Part shown: in pieces, positions 11,148 to 23,982 of the stretch
Layout of the letters: each line of letters begins with the position of its first letter
How positions within the stretch are numbered: position 1 is the stretch's first letter
NCBI GenBank assembly: GCA_021464415.1
Contig: CM038469.1
Span: 8,410,501 to 8,474,500 of the forward strand
DNA length: 64,000 bases
Origin: Lonicera japonica
Taxonomy: Eukaryota > Streptophyta > Magnoliopsida > Dipsacales > Caprifoliaceae
Reading direction: 5' to 3'
Translations under genes and position numbers: made by a program
Notes under the pieces: generated by a model
What the model was told of the DNA's origin: nothing
Databases searched by the model: none
Seen by the model: the letters and a program-made list of their open reading frames with translations, nothing else

Positions 11148-12935
11148 TGACGGAGCCTGGAATTTAAGTAAGGGGGCGAAATTGAAAATATACAAAAATG
11201 TATTTAAAGTCATAAAATTTGATCGTAAAAATAATAGTATTAATGATAATAATACTTCATACAACTCAAGTAGCTAATGTAAACAATTATGAGAAATTAC
11301 AATAATTCAACGCAAATATAATAGCATTAATAATATTATACAATTAATCAAGAAGCACAACTAATATTATGTAAGTAATTAATAAATAAAATTATACCTA
11401 ATATTAAAAAGTAGATCTAAAAAAAGATTTACCTTCCTAGTGTTGGAAAAATGAGTAAAATACCATTTTCGAGTTATTTTGAGGGTACTTTTCAGTGAAC
11501 CTCACACTTAGTTGTGAAAGGTTATTATAAATCCATATTCTCCTCCGCGAGTACATCGTAATCATATATTTGTTTGCTTAAAATGATTATGAAATAAATG
11601 AGAAATTGTCATCCAAAGTAAGCTACTTTAGATAGAAAAATATAATGCAAATTGATAAATCCCACTTGAAAACTTTTGTGATAAAATTGATGAGTTTATA
11701 AGAAATCATCTCTTATAAACATGATAAACATTTAAGAAAAATAAGGCCCGTGGGGGACAGATACAAATCACGGTTTCACAGCCGCGCGAAACCGTGTTTT
11801 AAAGCCAAATTTCAAGTTTCACACGTAGGTCACTATATATAGTTCTACCTCTTACACTTTGGTTATCCTCTAATATTAGTTTGTACACATAAGTCCCCAT
11901 ATATATATATATATATTTGGGTTCAAAATTTACTCCGTATATTTTCATATATAATAAAAGAATTCCAAAATCTACTTACCTCTACATAGGAGTGTAAACG
12001 GATCGGATACTACACTATCCATTATCCGTATCCTTTTTAAATTTACTATCCAAATCCTTATTATTGTCCCTTCGGATAGTATATTAAACTATTCTTATCC
12101 TTATTCTATCGCATATTTCGGATTCGAATAATATCCGTATCCATTTTTCTATATAATTATATGCATACTTTCTATTTTTTTGCTAAACTAAAAATTAGCT
12201 CAATCTTAAAAATATATTTGATTACATAATTTTTCAATACATTATATAGGTTTTTATTTTTAGTAATAAAAAGTGTCCCAAAAGGCATCGAGAAGTTTAA
12301 CATTTCCTTAAACATTATATAGAAATATTGCAAAATGTATTAAAATAATGACCAACGTTTTATATCAAACTTTTAATTCAAATAATAATTTTTTTCGCCT
12401 TGTATAATCCAATAAGATTTACGTTATTTTAACCGCACAGATCAAAATGAAAAATCAAAAGTTGAAAATCTCTTCAATTTTAAATTTGATATGGTCTTGT
12501 ACATTTAATGCTAGCAAATCACATATGTTGCAAATAGTTTTTTAGCTTTTTTCTTTTTTCTTTTTTTGTTTAGTTTAGTTTTATTTTATTTTATTTTTGT
12601 AAATTGGGCCATCTTGTACACCAGAATAAATCATGTCCGATTTTTTTTTTAAATGGGGAGAGATATATTTATACTAAATTATAGCAAATACGGATATCCA
12701 ATAAATCAGATATCCACAAATAAGAATAATCCACCTCGGATATGGATTATTCAAATCGAATATTATCATTATTCATATCCTTATCAATTTTTTCGAATAT
12801 TTTAAAACACTATCTAAATTCTTCCTTTCGAATATCCATTCGAATAAATATTCACAAAATACGGATTCGAATTCAAAACGTATTCGAATTTTCAAATATC
12901 CATTTACACCTCAACCTCTATATAGCTCCGCCTAT
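11148..12935. repeat. Possible TIR element disrupted by a hAT element
   Basis: TGACGGAGCC at 11148 and GCTCCGCC at 12925-12932 form a short inverted repeat around non-coding AT-rich DNA. The hAT insertion at 11987-12914 sits inside it. The pair is short and the class is not clear. Confidence 0.3.
11987..12914. mobile_element. Non-autonomous hAT element
   Basis: The 928-bp stretch starts TAGGAGTGTAAACGG and ends CCATTTACACCTCAA, imperfect inverted repeats of the type TAGGGGTGTAAACGG. The flanking 8-mers are CCTCTACA (11979-11986) and CCTCTATA (12915-12922), an 8-bp target duplication with one mismatch, as expected for hAT. The subterminal parts are full of GGATA/TATCC motifs in both orientations. 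No transposase reading frame. Confidence 0.8.
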
Positions 12936-13902
12936 AATAAAATAAAAAAGGGCTAATGGTGGAGCGATAACTCAGTTTTTAAAATGCGAGGTGAAAACTC
13001 AAATTATGGATCATAATACAGGGTGCGTCAACAAAATTTCCCTATTTATTCCCGTTCTCTGACCGTTGTTGAGAGGAGTCGTCGAGGGAAACGACTGCGT
13101 ATAGTAGGCGTAAAGTAAAAACACGACGTGTTGGGCAAAACAAAAGTACAATTGTATGACGAGATAGGTACGTGAAAGAAAATTCGTTCAAAATTACAAT
13201 TGAACGAACACCTTCAAGATCTCCCCAGGTTCGTTGTTTTTATCTTTCTCCTTCTCCTTAAATTTCAAATCTTTCTCCTTTTCAGATTTCAAATTCTATC
13301 TCCCCTTCTCTCTCTATAGATATATATAGAATTTCAGAAACCTGGATTGTTCCCATTACGTCTAATTGAAAGAGTTCATCCATCTCTCTATTATCTTTAT
13401 AACATTCGTTTAATTTCCCTGTATTAGGTATTATGTTTATCAAATTTTGTTACCTAAGCTGTGACTTGCATTGCCTTGTTGAATTTACCTAATTTTTTTT
13501 TTGTTCTTGTTATTGGGTGTTGTTTAATTCCCCAGTAAATTAGTAAAGGTATATGCTTTGAGCGCCTTTTTGCATGTTTTTACCCATCGTTGTTCCAATT
13601 CTTAGTATTAGATATAAAACCACTTTATTTGTGATATAGGGTCACAATTATGCTGGAACAAACAATTTCATATGCTTGATTTTAACTTACTCTGATCATT
13701 ATTTTCTTGTTGTTTTAAGTGTGCAAATTTCATTTGAGGCTATTTGTTCCGATTAATGAACTCTATTATTTATTATTATCTTTTTGATTGATTTCAGAAT
13801 TGTGTGCTTTGTGATTTAGAAATTGGCCAACAAAACCACAATGCCGCAAGTTATTTTACACCGTTGGCCTTTTGGGGTTCTTAAGCTTTTGTGAGTAGTG
13901 GA

Positions 13903-16900
13903 ATGGAAAAGAACGTAATAGATGACTCTGAACTGGGACCTGTTCCTATAGTGAGAGTTGACAGATTTGGATTCGTTAAGTCCGATCACAACTCTCCTGA
14001 AGGTTTAATCAAGAGGAGGTCCACATTTGAGTACGAGAGGTATCAACTTCTTGATAGCGCTATATATATATATATTTATATTCAGTTTTTTGTTCTTCAA
14101 GTAAGGAAACTGCATACATATTTTTTCAGGGAGGAAAGAAGGATTAGGAAATGGAGGAAAATGATTGGGGTTGGAGGGGGTGATTGGAAGCACTATGTAA
14201 GGAGGAAACCTCATGTCGTTAAACGGCGTATAAGGAAAGGAATTCCTGATTGTCTGAGGGGTCTTGTATGGCAGTTAATCTCGGGAAGCCGGGACCTCTT
14301 GTTGATGAACCCTGGGGTCTACGAGGTGATCATATTGCTCTTTTCCTTATTCTTTCGACTTTTGTTGCACCTCTTTTCTAACCTCTAAAGCATGGATACT
14401 CCATAGGGGGGGTCACCGTATCCAATACATATCATGCACTGATACTTGCCCAGTACACGCGGATACAGTGGCAGGGCCAGGAACTTAAGTTGAGAGGGGC
14501 TAATTGTAATACTTTATGTTCCTAGATTAAGTGTTAAAGTATTACTGTCTAAGTTGATTTTACACTAAAATTCACTTTTTTTGTCCTATTAAAAATCACT
14601 TTTAATGCACTTATATAACTGTTAGCGATACTAGTAATTTACAAGAGTATAAAAGTGGAGTGTCAATAACCAAATTTCATTTTTTCAGTTGCAGTTCAAT
14701 GCAAACAGCAAGTTCCTAGATTCAATAATGATAACAATTTGTAAATTCCGAAAGATTAATGATAGGGACGAAATACTTATGAACAAAGTAGCATGTCAAA
14801 GACATATTTAAGTATATAGTGACTTACATTTAAGTAGTTGATTTTACTAAAATTCTCGTTAAAAAAATTATTTTTACATTTTGTGTTCCCATCTTTTCAA
14901 TGATAAACGTCAAAGAAAGAAAACTCCGTCACTTATGATGATAAGTAAATAGTGTACAAGAGAATCAAATTTAAGTCATACTTACAGGGACAAAGTAAAA
15001 AATAAATAAATTGTGGGCTGGGCTTTCTAAACATCATACCCACTTTTGGAATTGGATTTACCACTTATTAAGGGGTAGAAGAGAGTTTGACCTGGGCTTG
15101 AGCCCGGTCAAGCCCTCCTGAAGTTCCACCAGCGCCCAGATACATATCAGAATTTCCCTCATACTTCTTTGATACGGCAAGGATAGAACTTGTGGACAGG
15201 ATACTATTCAATTTTGTATAATTAAAAAAACAGGGGCTACTTTGATTATATTGAAAATCCATGTGAAGGAAAAAGCTATTAAATACTTTCAAATTTGTAA
15301 TGAATCAATAGTCTGACTTACTTAAGGTTGATAGCCATGAGTATTTTTTCTTTGGTTATCTGATGTATGACATTACTTGCTAGCTTTTGAGATAACATGA
15401 AATGTGAGATCGTATTTCTTTTGACAAGATGTGTGAAATATTTGAAGCTAAATAGCTATTTTGTGTTTTATTTAATTTATTAGTTAGGATTTTTTAGATT
15501 CACGTCTTCACTAATATTGACATTAGTATTCATCAACTCTGTAAAACTACGAACCTTTATATATAAGGATATAAGAATATTTTATATTTTTTGTAGCGTA
15601 TCCTAGCCTTATCGTATCCTTGTTTTTTTTTAAATTTGTCATATCCGTGCTTCCTAGATTCTAATGCTAAAGGTCCCAAAGAAGGTTAAAATGACAAAGG
15701 TAACGTTCTCGACAAAGTGGCCAGAACACATAATCTCAAAAGGTCCCAAAAGTCATTCATATTTTCCAGCAGGCACATTTCTTTTCTAATGGATATTAGG
15801 AATTTTTTTTTTTAATAAGATTTACTAATTCCAAGAGTTTAGTACACAATAGGGTGCTCAAACCTGGGACAAACCAAGGCAATGTGAGACACCAGAAGCA
15901 TACCAAATTAAATAAGTCTGATATTTCTTCCTTGGTTTATTACATTTATTCGATTGTTTTAGGTTGGTTTCACACTTGTATATATCATGTTATTTCATTG
16001 ACAGTTTTTTTTTTTCCTCCTGCAGCAACTGGTTATATACGAGACTTCATCTTCAGAGCTGGATATAATTCGGGATATTTCTCGTACCTTTCCCTCACAT
16101 ATTTTCTTCCAGCAGAGACATGGACCTGGTCAGAGGTCTCTTTACAATGTGTTGAAGGCGTACTCTGTGTTTGACAGAGATGTTGGATATGTGCAGGTTT
16201 ATATATACCTCATATAGCCATTGCATTTCAATTTAGTATTATTGTAGAACATTGAGTAATGTTGAAATGATTGTAACTGCAGGGAATGGGATTTTTGGCT
16301 GGCCTTTTGCTTCTTTATATGAGCGAAGAAGATGCATTTTGGTTATTGGTGGCATTACTTAAAGGAGCAGTCCATTCCCCCATGGAAGGATTATATCTGG
16401 TAACGCTGTTAGTCCAAAACCATGCTGAAACTACTTTTGTTTTGGAAATTTTGTCAACACGAAATGTTAGATATAAAAATCAAAGACATAATGCAAGCGT
16501 TCGGATTTACTAAGGTTTAGGTTTTTTTTTTCTCATCGTATTTTGTGATACAATTTACTAACAACTACTTATATCTGTTTAACTGGCTGATTCTCATTAT
16601 TATATCAAAGCTTCTTATATTCTGTTTTGTACCATGTTGAGAAATGTTATATTATGCTTGTGGAGTAGGTTGGGTTGCCTCTGGTGCAGCAATACCTATT
16701 TCAATTCGATAATCTGATGAGGGACCACCTGCCAAGGTTGGGAGTGCATTTTACTCAGGAAATGATAAACCCTAGCATGTATGCAAGCCAGTGGTTCATA
16801 ACTGTTTTCTCCTACTCTTTCCCGTTCCATTTAGCTCTTCGAATTTGGGATGTCTTTCTGTATGAGGTTAGTGTTTATTTTTATAAACAAAAACGCATTA

Positions 16901-17821
16901 GTATTTCACTAAGAGTCCAATATATATCTATCTATACTATATATATAAAAGCATGAATAACTTAAAGTCAAGTTTTTCCCTTTTTTTGTGAAGACAAATA
17001 TGTCCCTTGATTTTATACAAATGATTTTAAGATTTACATTAAATGAAACAGTATAACTCCATATATTTTTATATTAGTATTAGTATTTCAAATAAATTCA
17101 AACTTTATTCTATGTTGCTAAAATAATTAAACAAAAATTTTAAGCTAGATTTACGTTAAATAAAATAGAATAAGACTATAAGTGTATAACTTCATATATT
17201 TTTATATTAGTATTAGTATTCTAGACAAATTTAAACTCTACTTTAATTGGCTAAATAATTAAACAAGTTGGAATTTATGTTAAATTATGTGTTATGTTTA
17301 AGATTTCTATATAACTTCATAACAAACTTCCTAAGAAAGAAGCTATTTAATAGATGGTATTAAAATTACAAGGCTTTTAGGTCGGTAAAAAAAAATCAAA
17401 CGATTTTTACACTTGATACTATGTTTTGTTTATTTGTTATTATTTTTATTTAATACTAATTATTCAATTCTTAGTTATATATATTTATTAATGGATTTAA
17501 TGACATTTGTCAAGTACTAAAACCACGTGCACAAAAACTAGTTTATATAATATGTTTATTTTTCAGGGTGTTAAAATCGTTTTCAAAGTTGGTTTGGCCC
17601 TATTGAAGTATTGCCAAGATGACTTGGTGAGTCTTTCATAAATTTCATTTCCTATTAAATCTAGATAAAGCGTAAGTTGCAAGTGTGGATTCTCTATTCA
17701 AAAGGTTTACATTATTCGTCAGGTAAAATTACCTTTTGAGAAACTCATTCATGCTTTGCGTAACTTTCCCGAGGATGCAATGAACCCAGATACACTATTA
17801 CCGCTGGCCTACTCATTCAAG
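13903..17821 (+). CDS. TBC-domain RabGAP, PAM1/At3g02460 type, 3' end not found
   Basis: Seven exons: 13903-14039, 14130-14325, 16026-16196, 16283-16399, 16669-16866, 17567-17626 and 17723-17821, all GT-AG and in phase, giving 326 residues. The start ATG begins MEKNV; an unconverted N-terminus with GPVPIVRVDRFGF is followed by a basic stretch (REERRIRKWRKMIGVGG) and the TBC domain. Both catalytic fingers are present: arginine in IIRDISRTFP (R131) and glutamine in GYVQG (Q168). The family stimulates GTP hydrolysis by Rab/Ypt GTPases in membrane traffic. Related proteins are about 350 residues and end in a short charged exon; that exon is not visible after the donor at 17822. It may lie in the N gap at 18708-18807, beyond the later insertions, or be lost. 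A leader intron probably ends at the TTTCAG near 13797. Confidence 0.9.
14466..15137. repeat. MITE-like element in RabGAP intron 2
   Basis: The left end GTGGCAGGGCCAGGAACTT and right end AAGTTCCACCAGCGCC are imperfect inverted repeats, flanked on both sides by GATAC. The right part also holds a palindromic GGGCTTGAGCCC. Non-coding. It accounts for much of the 1.7-kb intron between exons 2 and 3. Confidence 0.5.
16931..17541 (+). mobile_element. Non-autonomous Helitron in RabGAP intron 5
   Basis: The 611-bp stretch begins TCTATACTATATATATAAAA, a common plant Helitron 5' end, and finishes CTAG. It sits between A (16930) and T (17542), the usual Helitron target, with no terminal inverted repeat or target duplication. 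A short palindrome (GTGCAC) lies close to the 3' end; a strong terminal hairpin is not obvious. No Rep/helicase coding. Confidence 0.65.
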
Positions 17822-17914
17822 GTCCTCTCCTCCTTTCTCTCCCCCATTCCCCGACCCCATATATATGCTTGGGTGTTGAATGACATATTTTGATTTCCTA
17901 AAATTATGTTTTTC

Positions 17915-18205
17915 ACCATAAATTACCTCTAGTGACAAAGATTGTCACTACATGATCACCAAAAGTGCATCACTAAAATTGACACAAAATGGTTTTCTAT
18001 CACTAAAAGTTTTGGTCAATAAATGTCTCTTGTCATTAAAATTTTGCGCGGCATGTAGGCAACACCCTTTAGTTACAAGACTTTGAGTTTCGTCACCAAT
18101 CCCTCTTGGCTGTTTAAGCTTTTCTGGTGAATAATAAGTTTTGTCACTAAGGAGTACATTCTGTGATGAAAATGTGTGCCACTAATTGAGCAGTTTGTTG
18201 TAGTG
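17915..18205. repeat. Truncated CACTA-type MITE downstream of RabGAP exon 7
   Basis: The right end reads TTTGTTGTAGTG, the complement of CACTACAACAAA, a typical CACTA terminus. The body carries repeated GTCACTA/TGTCACTAAA motifs in both orientations, like CACTA subterminal repeats. The left terminus is not preserved. Confidence 0.5.
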
Positions 18206-18707
18206 AGTATCGGGATCTCTTAGCTGCCTGTGCATTGTGATCTGAGGTCTAATGACCTCAAATATGGTGCGTTCACGCAGTGGATTGCTAAATATGATGC
18301 TCCCAATTTTATAGTCTTTTGATTTTAGCTGTTGTTAGTAATTGTGGAACTAATACAGCCAATCTTCAACAAAAAGAGAAAAAGGATAAAGAATCATCAA
18401 GAAATGAGGGAAAAAAGTACCATTTCTATTTTCTTTTTTTCTTTTTCTTTTTTACCAAGGGGAGGTAATAGCCTGCCCCTAAAATCTTATTAATCCAAAC
18501 ACTTCATACTAGTAGTGGAGTATTTGTATTATAGAAAGTATATACAGATAGTACTAAAGCAATCCTAACATGAGTTCTAAAACATACCATAATCAGAAAC
18601 TACAAAGGCTAAACAATCTCATATATATATATATATATATTATATTCTTGGTTGAGAGCAATTTTTCAATAAGAGTTCCATTGTCACTCACAAGAGAAAA
18701 AGCAACA

Positions 18708-18807
18708 NNNNNNNNNNNNNNNNNNNNNNNNNNNNNNNNNNNNNNNNNNNNNNNNNNNNNNNNNNNNNNNNNNNNNNNNNNNNNNNNNNNNNNNNNNNNN
18801 NNNNNNN
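18708..18807. other. Assembly gap of 100 N
   Basis: A run of exactly 100 N, the conventional size for a gap of unknown length. It falls where the last exon of the RabGAP gene would be expected, so gene content here is unknown. Confidence 0.95.
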
Positions 18808-19289
18808 TTGAGAATAAACATTAAATATAATTAAAACTTTTAGAAAATAAGAAACATTACATAGTAAATAAATGAAACCAAGGTGAATTGAGCAAAGCAA
18901 ATGAAGAGGATTTGATTTGATGATCCAATGGGTTGCAACAATGATTTGACGAGCCACTGAAAAGCTTTTACTGTTGGATTATTTTAATACAAATGGGAAA
19001 AAGAAAGGTACCAAGGTTCAGTGAAAGGTGAAATCATAAATTTAATTTTAAAGTGTGTTGTCATATCAACCAACTGTAGTAATGCATGTAATCACGAAGT
19101 TTGGTTTATAGTATTGTCAATAGCACAAAAAAGTACTTCAATAAATTACACAACATTACACATTTTTCAATAGCATAAAAACCAACTTCAATAAATATCA
19201 CATTAAAAGAAACCATTACATAAAATTAAAATTTAACACAAACATAATAAAATATAAAAAGTGAACATAAATAATACATTCATACATAG

Positions 19290-20013
19290 TAAATAAGACA
19301 TCCATCCAAAAGATCATTTGTAATCGAACCGCGTGTTTTCTTCATATGTAATTCATCAGGACTAGCCAAGAGGTGTAGTATGGGAATGACTTGCCTTTTT
19401 TCTGGTGATACAGACATTTCTTTCTTATGATTTCAATCAGTTTTCATTTGTAACTGTGCATCTAAAGTCGTGGCCATTTCTTCAATATTATATTTAATAC
19501 CTATATTCAACAACTCTATTTTCCATATGACAGTTTGGCAAACACTATTCAGCAAATCCTTTAGGTCGTACGTGTTCGTGCAAAGTTCCATTTGCATCAG
19601 TTACCCATTCAAACTGAGTTGATTTTTAACTGCCATTGTCCATTGGAGGCTTATTCGAGTTAATCTTTCCTATCAAAAAAACATGTTTATCAATTGGCTT
19701 CGTCAATGAATGCAATGAGCTTTGTCCGGATGCAACCGCCCTCCAATTTTCACGAAACACTTCAAACCAAAACTTCTCAAATAGAGTGTAGTCATAGTAT
19801 ATCCATTCATTCCATGTAATGTACAAATGTGGTGATAAAACAATAGGCATGTGATAAGTATTTAATAAGTACCACAGATAGACATAAAATAAAGACGTCC
19901 ATGAGTGCAAAGGCACAAACGCAAGCGATGGACGATAGGAAAATTCGAGATTAGGCCATCGATATAGAAAATCTCTTGACCTCAAAAGAGGAGATGGAGT
20001 TTGCAACAACCTT
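19290..20013 (-). pseudogene. Fragment of an unidentified repeat-encoded protein, copy 1
   Basis: The upstream part (20009-19626) is an open frame rich in aromatic residues (for example HSWTSLFYVYLWYLL, WNEWIYYDY, ENWRAVASGQSS). Downstream, after stops and frame changes, 19431-19290 encodes EKRQVIPILHLL, MKKTR and DGCLIYY. That last part is nearly the same as the 3' end of the fragment at 27120-27690 on the other strand, showing that both derive from one dispersed family. I do not recognise the family. The broken frames and the repeat context argue for a dead mobile-element or integrated-element gene rather than a host gene. Confidence 0.5.
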
Positions 20014-20400
20014 TAACACATTGATATGATTTTAATAGCTCAATTGACTACACCAAAAACCAGATTTTGTGATAGTTGAACTCGCTAAGTTTGTGACTGC
20101 CAATGGCAGTCACATGCAAATTTGTAACTGTCAATAGCAGTCACAAATGGCAAATTGTCATATTATTGCAAAATTGTTACTGTCGTTGGCTGTTACAAAG
20201 GTCATTACTATTTGTGACAGCCAAAAGCAGTCACCCGAATTATTTATTTTTGATAATATGTGTTTGTGGCTAACCGTAACAATCACAAAGAGGCATCATA
20301 TTATTTGTTCGCTTGTGACAGCTATTAACAATGTAAACTTATAACCAAAACGACGTAGTTTCGTAAATTATATAAATTCATCTCTAACAGCCCTAAATGA

Positions 20401-22890
20401 CAGATGAATTGTTATCTCTTCAGCCTTAGCCATCATGTACTAGTAGATCTCATTCTCACACCAAATCTCAGCTCCCCAGATCTCACTCAAAATCACACAA
20501 ATTTCACCCAAAGCTTCCTTCCTTTATTATCATCTTCATCCGACCCATAGCTTTAAACATGGGTCATAGAAATTGTTCATCATTGTCATCTGGCACATAG
20601 TTTCCTTTGTATTGTTCGTTATTCAAGGAATGACTTTTATATTCTAGTTATTTTCCTTCATTCCTTAAATCTTTTGATTTTATGTGTATATATATCTCAA
20701 ATTGATTTGGCTTATTTTTTAGCCCTAGATGCACGATCTTGAGCTCCAAAAGCCCCTTTCCTTCAAAAATCCCCAAAACGCTGGCGTGGGGTATTAATAT
20801 ACCCCAATGAGACACACTAACATTTTGCTATGTACATGTGACAAATGTATGGATCTTGTATTTATTTTTTTAATTTTCATCTCTACTACGAATTCAAAGC
20901 TTTGATGAGATTTTCTCCAGGTTGAGGGGCCTCATTTTATGAGGTCGAATCAAACTAAAATATAAACAAATGAAAACATGTGGGCTTAATTTGCTTGCTG
21001 TTTGTTCGTCTGGCTGTGTGTTGTATCATATGATAGATAGACAGATAGATAAATAGATCGATCGATAGATAAATAGATATATAGATAGATATATAGATAC
21101 ATAGATAGATAGATAGATATATGGGTTTATTTATACATGTGCTTGGGATTATTTCTCTTGCTTATTTTTTTTACTATATGTAAGTGGCCTGACCTGTTTG
21201 TGTAATTTACCTTATCCTTTTTTTGCTGTAGAGGAATCTATATTAGTGGAACTAGTTTAATTGGTGCTACCATCGAAGTCCCTCGCATTTTACTTCTGAA
21301 AATCTAATCAAGTAACTGATTGGCTTTACATTCCCTGATTAAATGTGTGCCCTTTTCATTATTCTTTTCATTTTGCTGATGGATTTTTTATTATAAGGAA
21401 AGCCTTTTACATCTGAAAAGGTAGAAGTGATTAGTCAAGAATGGTATATTAAATAATCTGTAAGACATTATCCTACTCTTATAGAAGTGAAGAATATTAT
21501 TTTTTTAACATACAAACAATAATTGTAGCCTACTCTTATATAAGTGGATAATTGCTATTCCTACATTGGTTAGTAGATAATTTTTATATACCCATTTTGG
21601 TCTATCTTTATTTCAGTGGATAAGATGAAGAAGAATCTTCAATAAAATTGCTATTCTTATATTGCTCAAAAAAGGACCTGCAATTTTACCCAGTTCAAAG
21701 CCTTATTTGTTTTGTGATTTACTACTTTAATGTTTGCATTACAATATTAAAATAAAGAGAGACTGAAATGGGTACAAGGGGATTCTGAAAAAACTCGTTG
21801 CCCTCAAACAAATTTCAAGTCCAAATCTTGATGTTTATATGATGTATTTTATTGCCCCTATACTTGTTTGGTTCCTTATCAGTATAGAAATGCCATCACT
21901 ATTGACATAAACATGCATTTTCTAATACCAGGACTTCAAATTTGTCACATGGAGCTATATATTTACTCACAAATGTAATAAATTAGTCTAATATTGTTTT
22001 AATCATTTCCCAAACTTTTCTTAAAGTTTACTTTATGACTGCACCACACAAACTCTTATGTATTTCATTGTCATAGCAAGTTTTATGTTATTTGATTTTG
22101 TTCTGTAGCACTTCATACTTTGTTTTTTAACATATTTCCCTCTTAGAAAAATCTGGATTGGTGGTTGCTTAAATTTTAAAATATCACTATAGATTTTTAT
22201 TCCCGAATCCTAGTTGGTGGACCATGACATTAGTCAATGAAGAAAACAAGCTTAACCTTCCAAAAACTTGATTAATTTAAGAGAGAATGAGATTATCAAT
22301 TTTGGACATTACAAGAAAGAAAAAGTAATACTGTTATTTTGGACATTTAACCATTTTATTTTCTTAGCCAAAAACGTTTTTTGCCCACATTGTAAACAAT
22401 GAGATTTTAATTTTTATTGCGGAAAAGGTAAACATATTATAAGTGTGTTTTTATATGTCTTTTATTGAAATTTATTTTTATGATAATGTCTTTTTACTCT
22501 AAATGACCTGCTCTAACTGTATAAATTTATTATAATTATATGGAATTATAAAAGTATATATACATATATATATATACATATAAGTTATATTCAAAACGGG
22601 CCTACTAAATTGTATTAATTGAACTTATTATTAATATTTCTTGGAGATATTTCTAGTTTGACTTATTCAAAATGATTAACTGATACTCCCCATTAATTTT
22701 GTGCATATGAATATCAACAAATCTAACGCGATCATCATATATTAGATAGAATGTGAGGTTTATATAAAATATATACCTGTCAGAGTATATTTTAACTAAA
22801 TTGATCAAAATATATATCACTATTTTATGTCGAATAAATAAATGTAATTTTATATAATATAATTAATTTTGCTAAATTTGTGAATGCAAT
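20401..22890. other. CACTA interior without a recognised gene
   Basis: Between the left subterminal repeats and the kinase fragment there is AT-rich DNA with a GATA-type microsatellite. No transposase motif is seen. Some of it may be intron or UTR carried along with the captured fragments, which cannot be shown from this sequence alone. Confidence 0.4.
21031..21122. repeat. (GATA)n microsatellite
   Basis: Imperfect tandem GATA/GATAGATA units with ACAGATA, AAATAGA and GATCGATC interruptions, inside the CACTA element. Confidence 0.9.
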
Positions 22891-22896
22891 GTGATC

Positions 22897-23029
22897 GAGG
22901 TGAAATTCTTGGGGAAGTTTAGTCATCCAAATCTTGTAAAGTTGCTGGAATACTACTAGAAGGACAGGGCATTCCTCCTTGTCTATGAGTATATGCAAAA
23001 AGGAAGCTTAGAAAACCACCTTTTTAGAA
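22897..23029 (+). pseudogene. Captured exon of a receptor-like cytoplasmic kinase (RLCK VII type)
   Basis: The frame gives EVKFLGKFSHPNLVKLLEYY, then a stop codon, then KDRAFLLVYEYMQKGSLENH and LFR. This is the alphaC-to-hinge region of RLCK-VII/PBL-type kinases (HPNLVKLLGY and LLVYEYMxKGSLENHLF are their usual forms). It ends at a GTAAGC donor at the normal exon border, so the copy came from genomic DNA with introns and not from an mRNA. Only one exon is recognisable: no glycine loop, no HRD loop. It cannot make a kinase. It sits inside the CACTA element in the same orientation as the MAP65 fragment. Confidence 0.8.
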
Positions 23030-23814
23030 GTAAGCAATACTAATTTCAAGTACCATGCACTCTAATTGTGATATATATTATTAATGAATAAAATGATCCA
23101 TCAAAATAATAAAATGAACCAAAAGCACTTCACTTATACTGTTGCGAACTAGTATAAAGATCATGCCTAGTTGTTATGTTGCAGACTCACTGCCAATTCA
23201 ATTTTGGCTTAATTTCATTTAAGCAATTAAGCTTTTAGTTCTACTTTAGCTCACCTATAAACATTATGGCTTAATTTCCTGAAGAAAACGTAATCAGAGG
23301 TTTAATTGAAGAGAAATAAACGCATTTAGCAGGTTCATTTTCCCTTCATTTTTTGAAAACGTTCAAAGTTCAAATTCAAACTAATTGCCTCCACTAAAAT
23401 CTATTGTGTTCGTAATTATACGCTCTATGTGTAATTCTAGTCTCTAGTAATTAAAGCTACATATTTGATGAAGATTGCAAAATTTAATCCAAACCTTAAC
23501 TATTTGTACCTTATTTTATTAAATCTTAATTAATAGCTCAATTCATAATTTCGTAACTTTTGTGTCATTTCGTAATTATATATGTTCTCTGTTTGTGAAT
23601 TTCTAATCTTTAATAGATAAAGCATTTTGTTCTCCCATGATTCTTGCCATTCTCATTTAATGGAATCAAGTGAAATTGGTGCATTCATTGTGAAATCTTT
23701 GGGTTTTTCATTTAGATCAACATTGGACCAATTTAGGTCCTTTATATAATTGCTGCAAGAGTTGTAAGGTTGAGGTCTTATCTTATTGAATTCAATTAAA
23801 TTCACTTTTGTAAG

Positions 23815-23982
23815 GTAACCGCCTGAAGAAGGTGCTCGACCACTTGAATACTCTTAATTCATTATATGCGGTGCTTGGTATGGATTTTAAGCAAACAATC
23901 CATGAGATTAATCCCATTCTTGATGATTCCACCAGTGCAAACAACATATATAAGTACCGATACAATTGAGAGGTTGTCTACT
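23815..23982 (+). pseudogene. Captured exon of a MAP65 microtubule-bundling protein gene
   Basis: The frame gives RLKKVLDHLNTLNSLYAVLG, then MDFKQTIHEINPILDDST. After a small indel near 23950 it resumes with DTIERLST and ends at a GTGAGT donor; an AG acceptor lies just upstream. This pattern (RLxKVLDxxxTxxxLCxVLGxDF, then HPSL, then NxTIxRL) belongs to the MAP65/PRC1/Ase1 family, which cross-links antiparallel microtubules. Only one exon is present and its frame is broken. The nested Mutator-like element inserted 10 bp beyond the donor. Confidence 0.75.

Noticed and set aside
18570..18957. Frames crossing the N gap
   Set aside because: They are read through unknown bases and have no recognisable motif.
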